Shown: one piece after another, positions 1 to 8,333 of the stretch | Numbering within the stretch: the stretch's first letter is position 1 | Layout: every line of letters begins with the position of its first letter | Assembly (NCBI RefSeq): GCF_024748615.1 | Contig: NZ_CP087168.1 | Location: forward strand, 4,030,001 to 4,094,000 | From: Pseudomonas sp. B21-048 | Lineage (GTDB): Bacteria > Pseudomonadota > Gammaproteobacteria > Pseudomonadales > Pseudomonadaceae | DNA: 64,000 nucleotides | Direction: 5' to 3' | Notes under the pieces: generated by a model | The model's input: the letters and a program-made list of their open reading frames with translations, nothing else | What the model was told of the DNA's origin: nothing | Database searches by the model: none | Translations under genes and position numbers: made by a program

Positions 1-942
1 AACATCCTGACACGTAACTTGATGATCTTCGGCCAGGGCGCTATTCGCTGCCATCCGTTCGTACTCAAGGAAATGGCCCTCGCCCACCGCGAAGACAAAC
101 AACAGGCCCTGATCGAGTTCGATGCACTGCTACTCGATCACCTTGGTTTTGCCGTGTGCAACGCCGCCAGCACACTGGTGCTGAACCTCGGCCTCGGGCA
201 TTTCGAACACATGCCCGGGGACAAGCTCAGCCAAGGCTACTTCCGCGCCCTCAACCGTCAGGCCGCGGCATTTGCCCTGCTTGCAGACCTGAGCATGATG
301 CTGCTGGGCGGTGAATTGAAACGTCGCGAACGGCTGTCCGCACGTTTGGGTGATGTGCTCAGCCATCTGTATCTGGCCTCCGGTGCACTCAAGCGTTATC
401 ACGATCTCGACTCGCCCGAGCATATGCATCCGCTGTTCACCTGGGCCATGGAAGAGAGTCTCGGCCAGTCCGAACGCGCGCTGGACGAACTGCTGACCAA
501 CTTCCCGAACAAGGTACTTGGATGCTTGCTGCGGGTGATGGTGTTTCCGTTCGGTCGTCGCCACAGAGGCCCGTCGGACAGACTGGCGGCCCAAGTAGCA
601 GCCGTCATCAGCCGCGCCAAGGGCGATCCAACGCTTGAAGAGTTACTGGGGGGCTGCTATCGCCCGCAATCACCAGAAGACTCGGTCGGCGCTCTGCAGC
701 ACGCTTGCAACTTGCTGAACGACGCCAAGCCACTGCAGAAAAAGCTCAATACGGCATTGAGAAGTCGCCAGGTCAAACCCACTGTTGGAGAATCTGCCAT
801 TGATGCCGCCCTGGAGGCTGGCGTCTTGCAACCAGTTGAAGCCCAGACCTTGCGCGAGGCAGAAGTGGCACGACGCAAGGTGATTGATGTCGATGATTTC
901 GACCCAAAGGAGCTGGTATTGGCCAAAGGCAAGGTCCGCTGA
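1..942 (+). CDS. fadE: Acyl-CoA dehydrogenase FadE, C-terminal part (5' end outside window)
   Basis: The reading frame is open from base 1, so this is the last 313 residues of a longer protein. Acyl-CoA dehydrogenases of this type catalyse the first, FAD-dependent oxidation of fatty-acid beta-oxidation. The visible part matches the long FadE form (about 815 residues), whose C-terminal DUF1974 region follows the dehydrogenase core. The sequence begins with NILTRNLMIFGQGAIRCHPF, typical of the end of the dehydrogenase fold, continues through a helical segment (LGDVLSHLYLASGALKRY) and ends DPKELVLAKGKVR. The ATG at 19 is internal. A small conserved gene follows 107 bases downstream. The identification as fadE is by family resemblance; the catalytic region is not in the window. 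Confidence 0.88.
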   Translation, partial: NILTRNLMIFGQGAIRCHPFVLKEMALAHREDKQQALIEFDALLLDHLGFAVCNAASTLVLNLGLGHFEHMPGDKLSQGYFRALNRQAAAFALLADLSMMLLGGELKRRERLSARLGDVLSHLYLASGALKRYHDLDSPEHMHPLFTWAMEESLGQSERALDELLTNFPNKVLGCLLRVMVFPFGRRHRGPSDRLAAQVAAVISRAKGDPTLEELLGGCYRPQSPEDSVGALQHACNLLNDAKPLQKKLNTALRSRQVKPTVGESAIDAALEAGVLQPVEAQTLREAEVARRKVIDVDDFDPKELVLAKGKVR

Positions 943-1048
943 TCCAGTCGACTACCCTATGTGTTCTATCAGGGGGCTCTTTATCATGTGAAAAGGGGCG
1001 CAGGAGCTTTATACTCCCGCGCCCGTTTTGCTCTTGAGGACTTATCTC

Positions 1049-1456
1049 GTGTCCAACGTCGTTGCCGATCATCTCGTCTTGCTCGACCACCTGCGCAGCA
1101 TCCTGGTCGCCGTAGGTGAGGCCGAACAGGTTCCCGAAGAAAGCCATGCCTTGTTCCTGGAGCGCTTCGACGAACTGCGTGCATTGCTGCCGGTCGACCC
1201 GATCGAAAGCCAATACCTGGGCCAAGACATTCTGTGTCAGGTGATCACTCGTTATCCGCAAATCGCCCATCTGGTCCCGCGCGACCTGCTGTGGTATTTC
1301 GCCGGCGACTGCCTGCATTACATGCCCGACGATGAAATCGACCTGTACCAGGCCCTTGAAGAGCGTCGCTTCGAAGCCGAACAGAACGACGAACCGTTCG
1401 ACTGGAATCAGGAAAAACAGCTGCTGGCGATGTCGAACCAGGACAGCAAGCACTGA
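1049..1456 (+). CDS. Conserved hypothetical protein (PA2817-like)
   Basis: A 135-residue acidic soluble protein with no signal peptide or membrane segment. I chose the GTG at 1049 because GAGGA lies 8 bases upstream (1036-1040); an in-frame TTG at 1028 would place that site inside the gene. Downstream of fadE in Pseudomonas there is usually a small protein of this kind, which I recall as the PA2817 family, but its function is not known to me. The C-terminus is rich in Glu, Asp and Gln and ends MSNQDSKH. A strong terminator follows 18 bases after the stop, so this gene probably closes the fadE transcript. Confidence 0.75.
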   Translation: MSNVVADHLVLLDHLRSILVAVGEAEQVPEESHALFLERFDELRALLPVDPIESQYLGQDILCQVITRYPQIAHLVPRDLLWYFAGDCLHYMPDDEIDLYQALEERRFEAEQNDEPFDWNQEKQLLAMSNQDSKH

Positions 1457-1473
1457 TCCCCAATCAGTTATGC

Positions 1474-1510
1474 AAAAGGCCCGCATGGTTGAACATGTGG
1501 GCCTTTTTTT
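1474..1510. terminator. Bidirectional rho-independent terminator
   Basis: The arms AAAAGGCCCGCATG and CATGTGGGCCTTTT form a long stem with a small loop and A and T runs on either side. It sits between the plus-strand gene ending at 1456 and the minus-strand LysR gene ending at 1543, so it can end both transcripts. Confidence 0.9.
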
Positions 1511-1542
1511 GTGGCATTGCCGAGTGATGTGGTGGTTAGAAG

Positions 1543-2559
1543 TCAGTCTTCGCGGGCAAGTCGGAGCAACCCATCACGCTCGGGTAATTCATACTCCACC
1601 GCGACCTTGCCCAACACCCTTGGCTTGCCCGGCTTGCTCAAGGTCGGCTCCTTCTCCAGGCACTCCACCAGATAGTCGATAAACACCCGTAACTTGGGCG
1701 GTAGATAGCGGGTTGGCGAATGCAGCAGCCAGGCGCCGCCGTGATAGGACGCCAGAAAAGTCCAGTCCGGCAGAACCTGCACAATCAGCCCCTGCTCCAG
1801 CGCATATCGGGCGGTGAAGTACGGCAGGCTGCCGATTCCGATGTGTTGCAATATCGCGTCCAGTCGCACGCCTGTGTGGTTGGCGGCATAACGCCCGCGC
1901 ACGCCGACGGTCACGGCTTTGCTGCCTTTCTTGAATTTCCAGCGCGCATCGCTCGGGGTTTCGCCCAGATAGATACAGCTGTGGTTGAGCAAGTCGTGGG
2001 GATGAGTCGGCGTACCGTGTTCGGCCAGGTACTGCGGCGTTGCACAGAGCAAATGATCGATGGTCAGCAACTGCCGCCCCACCAGCCCTGCGGGTGGACG
2101 GTCGGTAATACGGATCGCCAGATCGACGTTGTCATCAATCAAATCCACCTGACGATCTTCGAGCAACAGCTCAACATTCACCTTGGGATAACGCCGCAGA
2201 AATTCCGGCATGTGCGGATGAATCACGAATCGCCCGACGGCCTTGGGCACGCTGACTCGCACCAGCCCTTGCGCTTCATAAGTGAATTGACCGCTGAGTT
2301 CCATCACCGACTTCGCCGCGCTGACCATTTCCTGGCAACGCTTGAACACCTCTTCGCCACCGTCGCTCAGGCGCAGCTTGCGCGTGGTTCGCTGCAGCAG
2401 GCGCATGGCGAGCGCCTTCTCCAGCCGCGAAATGCTGCGACTGACCGCCGAAGGAGAAGAACCTGATTGGCGTGCTGCTTCGGAGAAGCTGCCGGTCTCT
2501 ACAACCTTGACGAAAATCGCCATTTCACCGAGCAGCGGCAGGGGAATATTTATGCTCAC
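1543..2559 (-). CDS. LysR-family transcriptional regulator (CrgA-like)
   Basis: A 338-residue regulator with an N-terminal winged helix (FVKVVETGSFSEAARQSG followed by SPSAVSRSISRLEKAL, residues about 16-55) and a LysR substrate-binding domain from about residue 95 (VSVPKAVGRFVIHPHMPEF onward). The sequence resembles the CrgA subgroup of LysR proteins. The start is GTG at 2559; an ATG at 2523 would cut into the first helix. It is divergent from the alanyl-tRNA editing gene with a 90-base gap, so that gene is a possible target. The last codons, LLRLARED, are encoded by bases resembling a common Pseudomonas intergenic repeat (see findings). The ligand cannot be told from the sequence. Confidence 0.88.
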   Translation of the reverse strand: MSINIPLPLLGEMAIFVKVVETGSFSEAARQSGSSPSAVSRSISRLEKALAMRLLQRTTRKLRLSDGGEEVFKRCQEMVSAAKSVMELSGQFTYEAQGLVRVSVPKAVGRFVIHPHMPEFLRRYPKVNVELLLEDRQVDLIDDNVDLAIRITDRPPAGLVGRQLLTIDHLLCATPQYLAEHGTPTHPHDLLNHSCIYLGETPSDARWKFKKGSKAVTVGVRGRYAANHTGVRLDAILQHIGIGSLPYFTARYALEQGLIVQVLPDWTFLASYHGGAWLLHSPTRYLPPKLRVFIDYLVECLEKEPTLSKPGKPRVLGKVAVEYELPERDGLLRLARED

Positions 2560-2649
2560 AGCGCAACAGTCCTTTGATGGTTGAACGGATTATCACGCAA
2601 CTCCACGATTCATATAATAAGAATAGAAAGTTTATTAAGGGCATGGAAT

Positions 2650-3276
2650 ATGACGCTTCGCCTCTTTTTCCAAAGTGATGACCTCAAGGCCAATGTGGAA
2701 GTCCAGGATTGCACCCCCCACGAGAACGAATTCGCCGTGGTACTGCGCGCTACTCTGTTTCATCCCCAGGGCGGCGGGCAACCCGGAGATACCGGCTGGA
2801 TTGGCGAAAGTCAGGTGCTGCGCGTGGTTCAGGATCCGGACCGGATCATCCATTTTGTCGACCACCCGGTAAAGCTCGGCATGATCCATATTCAGGTCGA
2901 CGAGCAACGCCGCCGGTTCAACACGCGCATGCATTCGGCGGGGCACCTGATTGGTCACTTCGTCCAGGCGATGGGCTGGATGCCGACCAAGGCGCATCAC
3001 TGGCCGGAGGAAGGACGGGTCCAGTTCAAACCGGGCGACAGTGCGCAGGAGGTCGATGCCCAGACCATTCAGCATGGCATCAACCAATGGATCGCCCATG
3101 ACTTGCCGCGCCAGACGTCATTGCACGAAGGCGCCCGGGAAATCGGTTTCGGTGAATTGCCCGCTTACGGCTGCGGCGGTACTCATGTACGGAGCCTGAA
3201 GGATGTGGGCACAGTCACGATCGCAGCCCTTTCACAGAAAAAGGGCACGCTGGCCGTCCATTACAGCGTGGACTGA
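2650..3276 (+). CDS. Alanyl-tRNA editing protein, AlaX family
   Basis: A 208-residue free-standing relative of the editing domain of alanyl- and threonyl-tRNA synthetases. Such proteins hydrolyse mischarged tRNA, typically Ser- or Gly-tRNA(Ala). Both zinc-site motifs are present: HSAGH (HxxxH) in the middle and CGGTH (CxxxH) near the C-terminus. The N-terminal HPQGGGQPGDTG stretch is typical of the family's AlaRS-like beta-barrel. I chose ATG 2650, with AAGGG just upstream at 2637-2641; the frame is open further upstream but there is no better ribosome site there. It is divergent from the LysR gene. Confidence 0.9.
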   Translation: MTLRLFFQSDDLKANVEVQDCTPHENEFAVVLRATLFHPQGGGQPGDTGWIGESQVLRVVQDPDRIIHFVDHPVKLGMIHIQVDEQRRRFNTRMHSAGHLIGHFVQAMGWMPTKAHHWPEEGRVQFKPGDSAQEVDAQTIQHGINQWIAHDLPRQTSLHEGAREIGFGELPAYGCGGTHVRSLKDVGTVTIAALSQKKGTLAVHYSVD

Positions 3277-3368
3277 GCGTTTAGGCGATCACAGTCCCGT
3301 CATTGCCTGAGCGCCCACTTCGGCGCGTTGATTGTCACCGCCAACAGAGTTGGGCAAGGAGGTGTGAC

Positions 3369-3686
3369 ATGGCCGCTCTATGCCTCGTAGCGTCGCCGTC
3401 AGCCTCGCCGCTGAGCATCCTTACCGAGGAATTCCCGGTCAGGTTGGCGACCTTTAACGGCCTGACCCGCGACATGCGTGACGCCGGGATTGCAATCAAA
3501 GCGTTAGTGCTTTCGGACAATCTGATTTTCGTCGATTGCAAAAGTCTTGACGTGCTGTCGCGTCAATTCGGGCATGAACTTCGCGGGATGCGTTGCAACG
3601 CCGAGGGCCGATTTGCCCGCAATACGGCGACTATTCGGGGCATCGGCGTGGTCTGGTTCACGCCGGTCAAAAAGCAGGACAAATAA
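3369..3686 (+). CDS. Hypothetical protein, 105 residues
   Basis: I do not recognise this protein. The start at ATG 3369 is supported by a near-consensus ribosome site (AAGGAGGTG, 3354-3362) at good spacing. There is no clear membrane segment or signal peptide; MAALCLVASPSASPLSIL is only mildly hydrophobic. The sequence is a mixed alpha/beta composition ending VVWFTPVKKQDK. It stands alone between the AlaX gene and a 570-base region upstream of the pilus secretin gene, with no partner to suggest a role. Confidence 0.55.
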   Translation: MAALCLVASPSASPLSILTEEFPVRLATFNGLTRDMRDAGIAIKALVLSDNLIFVDCKSLDVLSRQFGHELRGMRCNAEGRFARNTATIRGIGVVWFTPVKKQDK

Positions 3687-3910
3687 GTTCGCTCGAGCGT
3701 CGCCGAAGTCGCTCCTCGAACAGCCTCATGTGCCACCCACTACCCCTTAACCTGCCTATCTCCACCCTTTGAACAGAAAGTTTTCGTTCAAAGCGTGGCG
3801 CTTTGCTTTGGTTGAACTACCTTTCAAACAAGAAGAAATCATAACGGTTGGGAATGACCACATCAGGTTCAGCGATCAGATAGCGGATTGGCAAAAGGAG
3901 TTACCTCACT

Positions 3911-4063
3911 ATGATCCTGGCAAGCGTTTTCCGGCTCTGTGTATTGATTGCCGGTTGCTTTGTAGGGGAGTCAGGTCGGCGAAAAGTGCCGTCTTTAGCT
4001 GTTACTGCTGTAGAGCCGACGCCTGTCGCTCTACTCGGCAGTTCAGGGTATCTGGATCACTAA
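3911..4063 (+). CDS. Possible 50-residue lipoprotein upstream of the Tad secretin gene
   Basis: A short open frame with a strong ribosome site (AAGGAG at 3896-3901, 9 bases before ATG 3911). The product starts MILASVFRLCVLIAGCFVGE: one Arg, a hydrophobic run and a lipobox-like IAGC at residues 13-16, leaving a 35-residue mature peptide ending GSSGYLDH. This layout fits a small secreted lipoprotein, of the size of entericidins or bacteriocin-release proteins, but I recognise no family. It lies 192 bases upstream of rcpA on the same strand. It could also be a leader peptide or chance. Confidence 0.35.
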   Translation: MILASVFRLCVLIAGCFVGESGRRKVPSLAVTAVEPTPVALLGSSGYLDH

Positions 4064-4091
4064 AAACCGTTATAGCAAAGATTGTTCGCTG

Positions 4092-4136
4092 CTCGGTCAA
4101 ACCCGCGTACTGCTGCGGTTTGCTTGTAGCACCGAG
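4092..4136 (+). promoter_or_regulatory. Nested inverted repeats in the rcpA leader
   Basis: The outer arms CTCGGT and ACCGAG enclose inner arms CAAACCCGC (4098-4106) and GCGGTTTG (4115-4122). The element lies between the small lipoprotein frame and rcpA. No T-run follows, so it is not a standard terminator; an attenuating or RNA-processing role is possible. The rest of 3687-4255 shows no other gene. Confidence 0.35.
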
Positions 4137-4255
4137 GGATATTGCCGGGGCCATTAGTCGGGGGTCTGGCGAGGTGGAGGGCCGGCCCGGGCCCCTTGTA
4201 GTGATCCGAGGCAACCCAGTTAGCCTAAAGATGGCCTTCAGCGAGGATGCACTTA

Positions 4256-5479
4256 ATGAGCTATCGTACCGTGCCCGCTTTCAAGCGAATTATCCATGGC
4301 CTGTTCTGGACGGGCCTCAGCGTGAATGCGGCTCAGGCCGCGCCGGCCAACTGTTCACAACTGGACAGTATGCCGGCAACGTTCGAGGTCGGTCAGGGGC
4401 TGCAAAATGAACTGCGCGTCCCCGTCCCGGTGACGCAGCTGGCAGTCGGCGACCCGAAAGTCGCCGATGTGCAACCCAGCGGCAGCAATGCCTTTATCCT
4501 TACGGGTCTCACGCCAGGGGCCACCAGCCTGATGGTCTGGACCGCCTGCTCGAAAACACCGCGCCAAAGCATGGTGTTCGTCAAGGGCAAGGCCACCGCG
4601 GCGCTGACCAGCGTCTCGACAGTGCCTTCCGAAGACCCGCTGTTGCCGATCCAGGTGCAAACCGACATCCGCTTCGTTGAAGTCAGCCGGACCAAACTCA
4701 AGGAAGCCAATGCCTCGATTTTTGGCCGCCAAGGCAATTTCCTGTTCGGCTCACCGAGAACCTTGCCCACCGTCGGCGGCATTGTCACGCCGTCGGTGCC
4801 GGTGAACAACGGCATGTTCAACTTCGCTTTTGCGTCCAGCGATACTCTAGTGTCGATCAACGCACTGGAAGGCAGCGGTTTCGCCTACACCCTGGCACGG
4901 CCAAGCCTGGTAGCGCTCAGCGGGCAGAGTGCGAGCTTCCTGGCCGGTGGTGAAGTGCCGATTCCAGTGCCCAGTTCCGGCAGCGATAACGTGTCCATCG
5001 AGTACAAGGAATTCGGTATTCGCCTGACCCTGACGCCGACCATCATCGGGAAAAACCGTATCGCGCTGAAGGTGGCGCCGGAAGTCAGTGAACTGGACTT
5101 CACCAACGCCGTAAGCATCGCCGGCACCATCGTTCCGGCGCTGACCATTCGACGTACCGACACCAGCATCTCCCTGGCCGACGGCGAAAGCTTCGTCATC
5201 AGCGGCCTGATCAGCACCCGTAACAATTCCCAGGTGAACAAATTTCCGGGGCTGGGCGATATCCCGATTCTGGGGGCGTTCTTTCGCGATAACACCATCA
5301 ACCGTGAAGAGCGCGAACTGCTGATGATCGTCACCCCACACCTGGTCCAGCCACTGGCTGCCAACGCACAACTACCGTCGTTGCCTGGCGAACAGCTGCG
5401 CAATTACGACCCGAACTTCTACCGCATGTTCTTCCTCGAAAATGGCGATTTCGACAGTCGCTCCGGGCTTTCACAATGA
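4256..5479 (+). CDS. rcpA: Tad/Flp pilus outer-membrane secretin RcpA (CpaC)
   Basis: The outer-membrane channel of the Tad pilus. It has a signal peptide ending AAQA, then a pilus-formation N-terminal domain (VAVGDPKVADV-like segment and FILTGLTPGATSLMVW, residues about 45-110). The secretin domain fills roughly residues 140-375, with the hallmark FPGLGDIPILGAFFR near its end. I chose ATG 4256 because AGGA lies 9 bases before it; ATG 4247 has no spacing for a ribosome site. At 407 residues it is on the short side for the family. tadD follows in the same direction, while the other pilus genes lie on the opposite strand beyond an insertion element. Confidence 0.92.
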   Translation: MSYRTVPAFKRIIHGLFWTGLSVNAAQAAPANCSQLDSMPATFEVGQGLQNELRVPVPVTQLAVGDPKVADVQPSGSNAFILTGLTPGATSLMVWTACSKTPRQSMVFVKGKATAALTSVSTVPSEDPLLPIQVQTDIRFVEVSRTKLKEANASIFGRQGNFLFGSPRTLPTVGGIVTPSVPVNNGMFNFAFASSDTLVSINALEGSGFAYTLARPSLVALSGQSASFLAGGEVPIPVPSSGSDNVSIEYKEFGIRLTLTPTIIGKNRIALKVAPEVSELDFTNAVSIAGTIVPALTIRRTDTSISLADGESFVISGLISTRNNSQVNKFPGLGDIPILGAFFRDNTINREERELLMIVTPHLVQPLAANAQLPSLPGEQLRNYDPNFYRMFFLENGDFDSRSGLSQ

Positions 5480-5598
5480 GCCAGAGCCTGAATCAGACTT
5501 GCCTCGCCCTCATTCGTAACGGTGACCTTGAGCGCTTGCCGGGACAGCTTTCTTGCCATTGGCCAGACGTTCAACGTGTTGTAGCCAAAGGACATTCG

Positions 5599-6306
5599 AT
5601 GAAAGCAGTCATTGCAATAATGGCGACATTAATGCTCGCAGGTTGTGCCACTAATGGTGTGTCGCGACCTCCTATCTGTGCCAAGCCCGATTCGGATCAA
5701 GAGTTGGCCCTGAGTCTGGCCGACAACATGGCCAACGACGGCCGTTTGTATGCCAGCCTGGCGAATCTTGAAGGTTTGCCCGACAACCTGGTTCAGGTTC
5801 GCCTGCGCAAGGCTCGGGTGCTGCGCTTGATGGGGCGTAACGAGGCGGGGCCGTTGTATCAAAGCTTGCTCGGCACCTGTATGGCCGCTGACGGGGAACA
5901 TGGCTTGGGCCAGTTGGCCGCGGCCAAAAATGATTACGCCAACGCTACCACTCACCTTGAGCGTGCGGTGAAGATGGCCCCCACCGACGACAGGATGCGC
6001 AATGACCTGGGGGTGGTCTACCTCAATCAGCGACGGATCCCTGAAGCACGCTTTGAGTTCATGACCTCCATGGAGCTCAAACAGTCCAATTCACTGGCGG
6101 CACTCAATATGGTGACGCTGCTGATCTATCAGGATAACTGGAAGGCAGCTTCCGAACTCGTGACCCGCGCCAGCTTGAGTCCTCAGCAAGTCGCAGAGGC
6201 TCAGAGTCGCGCGGAAAAACTCAAGGCTTCTGCTAAAAAAGCAGTGGCATCCGAGGGGAATCGCAGAACTGAGGTAGCCGCTGCCTCATCCAGTGCGACC
6301 AAGTAA
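5599..6306 (+). CDS. tadD: Tad pilus assembly lipoprotein TadD (TPR protein)
   Basis: A 235-residue lipoprotein with tetratricopeptide-like repeats, the TadD component needed for secretin assembly or pilus biogenesis. The lipid signal MKAVIAIMATLMLAGC ends in the lipobox LAGC, which fixes the start at ATG 5599 (AAAGGAC upstream). An earlier in-frame ATG at 5476 overlaps the rcpA stop but would bury the signal. TPR-like segments occur around residues 105-190 (ATTHLERAVKMAPTDDRMRN, LGVVYLNQRRIPEARFEF). The tail is rich in Ala, Lys and Ser. It is probably co-transcribed with rcpA and the following DUF3613 gene. Confidence 0.9.
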   Translation: MKAVIAIMATLMLAGCATNGVSRPPICAKPDSDQELALSLADNMANDGRLYASLANLEGLPDNLVQVRLRKARVLRLMGRNEAGPLYQSLLGTCMAADGEHGLGQLAAAKNDYANATTHLERAVKMAPTDDRMRNDLGVVYLNQRRIPEARFEFMTSMELKQSNSLAALNMVTLLIYQDNWKAASELVTRASLSPQQVAEAQSRAEKLKASAKKAVASEGNRRTEVAAASSSATK

Positions 6307-6324
6307 AACGTACGAGGAGTCGAG

Positions 6325-6594
6325 ATGAATACCAAGAGGCTGTTGATCGTGTGCATGGCTTGCCTGTCCACCAGTGCCTGGGCTATTGAACCGGGCCCCT
6401 CTTCGAAGGAGCAAAAAGGCACCGAGCAGTGGTTGGTGTTACAGAGTCGCGGTGTATTTGCCTCCCCTAAACTGCAAACTGCTTCGGCCACCGAACGTGA
6501 CCTGGCCATGCAGCGTTGGCTGAACAGCTTCCTCTACCCGATTCCGGAGTTTTTTGACCAGGATATGGCGGGAGAGATCCCTGGCAGTAACTGA
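6325..6594 (+). CDS. DUF3613 protein of the Tad locus
   Basis: A small 89-residue exported protein. A cleavable signal (MNTKRLLIVCMACLSTSAWA) is followed by a short conserved domain with TEQWLVLQSRGVFAS and ATERDLAMQRWLNSF. This matches DUF3613, which I know as a family found beside tad genes in Pseudomonas and Burkholderia; its molecular role is unknown. The ribosome site GAGGAG lies at 6313-6318, and the gene starts 18 bases after the tadD stop, so it is in the same operon. It is the last well-supported pilus gene of this arm. Confidence 0.82.
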   Translation: MNTKRLLIVCMACLSTSAWAIEPGPSSKEQKGTEQWLVLQSRGVFASPKLQTASATERDLAMQRWLNSFLYPIPEFFDQDMAGEIPGSN

Positions 6595-6603
6595 GGCACG
6601 TCA

Positions 6604-6747
6604 ATGGATGATCAGCCTCTGGCGTCGTCTAGAGTGGCCTGGCTGCAAAGCCGGGCTAGACGTCGTATGCAGGAAAGCATTGGTATCTACAGATTATCCA
6701 AGCCTGGCCGGATTCCCCTGCAGGAACTGCCGCAGCAGACTGTGTGA
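6604..6747 (+). other. Short open frame cut by the insertion element
   Basis: An ATG at 6604 with GAGG at 6593-6596 opens a frame whose product begins MDDQPLASSRVAWLQSR, is rich in Arg and stops a few codons into the IS left end. Its last residues before the IS come from the interrupted palindrome, so the frame may be fortuitous. If real, its 3' end was replaced when the element inserted. No family recognised. Confidence 0.22.
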
Positions 6748-6776
6748 AAACCTAGCCATTTGCGCAGCGATTCAAG

Positions 6777-6812
6777 AAAATGCCCCATCATTGAAAGATA
6801 CGGGGCATTTTT
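6777..6812 (+). terminator. Hairpin terminator near the IS left end
   Basis: The arms AAAATGCCCC and GGGGCATTTT are followed by a short T-run. It lies just before the transposase start, where such hairpins commonly limit read-in transcription from the host DNA. Confidence 0.7.
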
Positions 6813-6815
6813 GCT

Positions 6816-8237
6816 GTGGCGTATATCCAAGGTGAACCACGAAACCAGACCAGTCTATTCCCGGTTTCTCTGGAAGATTTAATACCTGAAGATCATCTCG
6901 TTCGCGTGATTGACGCCTATGTCGCAGGACTGGATCTTGTTCAATTGGGCTTCGGCAGGGCAACTCCCAAAGGCACAGGACGTCCCTCTTACGATCCTGC
7001 CGACCAGCTCAAACTGTATCTCTACGGCTATTTCCAGCGGATTCGCTCCTCGCGCCGACTTGAAGCCGAGTGCCAACGCAACGTCGAAGTCATGTGGCTG
7101 ATCAATCGACTCAAGCCCGACTTTAAAACCATTGCCGACTTTCGTCGGGACAACAAAACCGCGTTCATTGCCACGTGCCGGGCCTTTGTCCAATTCTGCC
7201 GCGCGGTCGGTTTGATTGCGGGCGACCTGGTTGCCATCGATGGCAGTAAATTTCGGACGGTGGCGTCTGCACGACGGCATCTGAATCTCAAACAGCTCAA
7301 GCTCCAGGAGGAAAAGCTGGACAAGCGCATTGCCCAGTATCTGGTGCAGCTGGATGAGGCCGACAAGGACGAGGCGGGTGAAACGGTTGATCGCAGCGCG
7401 ATCAAAACCGCGCTGGCGCGACTTGAAGACAAGCAGTCGAATAACCGGACTTGCCAGGCTTTGATGAAGTCTATGGATCTGGAGCAGTTCAACGCTCACG
7501 AAAGCGATGCTCGAATGATGCGCACCGCCAAAGGTCCGCGAGTTGCTTACAACGTGCAAACGGCGGTGGACGCTGAACACTGCCTGATCCTGCACCATGC
7601 AGTGACTCAGGATGGCGACGATCGGCGTCAGTTGGAGCCGATGGCCAAGGAGGCCAAAGAACAGTTGCAGCAGCCAGAGCTGACCGTGACGGCTGACGCC
7701 GGCTACTCCAATGGCCAGCAATTCCAGGCATGTGAAGACGCCAACATCACGGCTTATGTGCCGCCCAGCCGATCAAAGAACTCCAGCCGCAAAGGTAAGG
7801 ATTTTTTCGACCGAAAAGACTTTGTTTACGACGTAGAGCACGACCATTACCAATGCCCTGCCGGCCAATTACTGACACTCAAGCAATTGCACAACGGCAA
7901 TCGTGAGTACCAGGCCATCAAGGATTGCACCTCCTGTGCATTAAAAGCACAGTGCACCGATGCGCCTCGTCGGTATGTCTCGCGGCATGCAAACGAAGAT
8001 GCCTTTGAGCGCATGGGGCAACGGATGCGGGCACATCCAGAGATGATGGTCAGCCGAAGATCCATCGTTGAACACCCTTTCGGCAACCTCAAACAATGGC
8101 TGTTCGGCAACGGCCGCTTCCTGCTGCGTCAATTGGAAGGCGCGAGAGCGGAAATGGCGCTGGCGATAAACGCCTACAACCTCAAAAGAGTGATTAATGT
8201 GCTGGGAGCACGTCAACTGATGGCGTTAATGGGCTGA
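6816..8237 (+). CDS. IS1182-family transposase
   Basis: A 473-residue transposase. The N-terminal DUF772-like region (MAYIQGEPRNQTSLFP, then YDPADQLKLYLYGYFQRIRS) precedes the DDE catalytic core: VAIDGSKF (first Asp), VTADAGYSNG (second Asp) and SRRSIVEHPFGNLKQW (Glu). A CxxC-type cluster (CTSCALKAQC) lies before the last motif, as is typical of the family. The start is GTG 6816. No stop or frameshift interrupts it, so it may be active. It is transcribed toward tadC, which is on the opposite strand. Confidence 0.93.
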   Translation: MAYIQGEPRNQTSLFPVSLEDLIPEDHLVRVIDAYVAGLDLVQLGFGRATPKGTGRPSYDPADQLKLYLYGYFQRIRSSRRLEAECQRNVEVMWLINRLKPDFKTIADFRRDNKTAFIATCRAFVQFCRAVGLIAGDLVAIDGSKFRTVASARRHLNLKQLKLQEEKLDKRIAQYLVQLDEADKDEAGETVDRSAIKTALARLEDKQSNNRTCQALMKSMDLEQFNAHESDARMMRTAKGPRVAYNVQTAVDAEHCLILHHAVTQDGDDRRQLEPMAKEAKEQLQQPELTVTADAGYSNGQQFQACEDANITAYVPPSRSKNSSRKGKDFFDRKDFVYDVEHDHYQCPAGQLLTLKQLHNGNREYQAIKDCTSCALKAQCTDAPRRYVSRHANEDAFERMGQRMRAHPEMMVSRRSIVEHPFGNLKQWLFGNGRFLLRQLEGARAEMALAINAYNLKRVINVLGARQLMALMG

Positions 8238-8333
8238 ATAGCCTTTTTTCGTCTGCTTCCCGCAAAGAGCAAACGCCCCGAACAAGCCGTGGCGTTTGCT
8301 TGGGCCGCGATTACTGCGTTTTCACACAGTCTG

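Larger units (their letters stand above)
6736..8333 (+). mobile_element. Complete IS1182-type insertion sequence, 1598 bp
   Basis: Perfect 16-bp terminal inverted repeats (CAGACTGTGTGAAAAC at 6736-6751 and its complement at 8318-8333) flank one full-length transposase gene. The flanking four bases are GCAG on the left and GAAG on the right, compatible with a 4-bp target duplication carrying one change. Outside the left end is TGCAGGAACTGCCG (6719-6732). Outside the right end is GAAGGCTGCGATC. Joined, they restore the arm of a palindrome seen elsewhere in the window, so the element inserted into an intergenic repeat. Confidence 0.9.

Noticed and set aside
3769..4410. 213-codon open frame upstream of and overlapping rcpA
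   Set aside because: It has no ribosome site, no family resemblance and odd composition, and it runs into the secretin gene in another frame.
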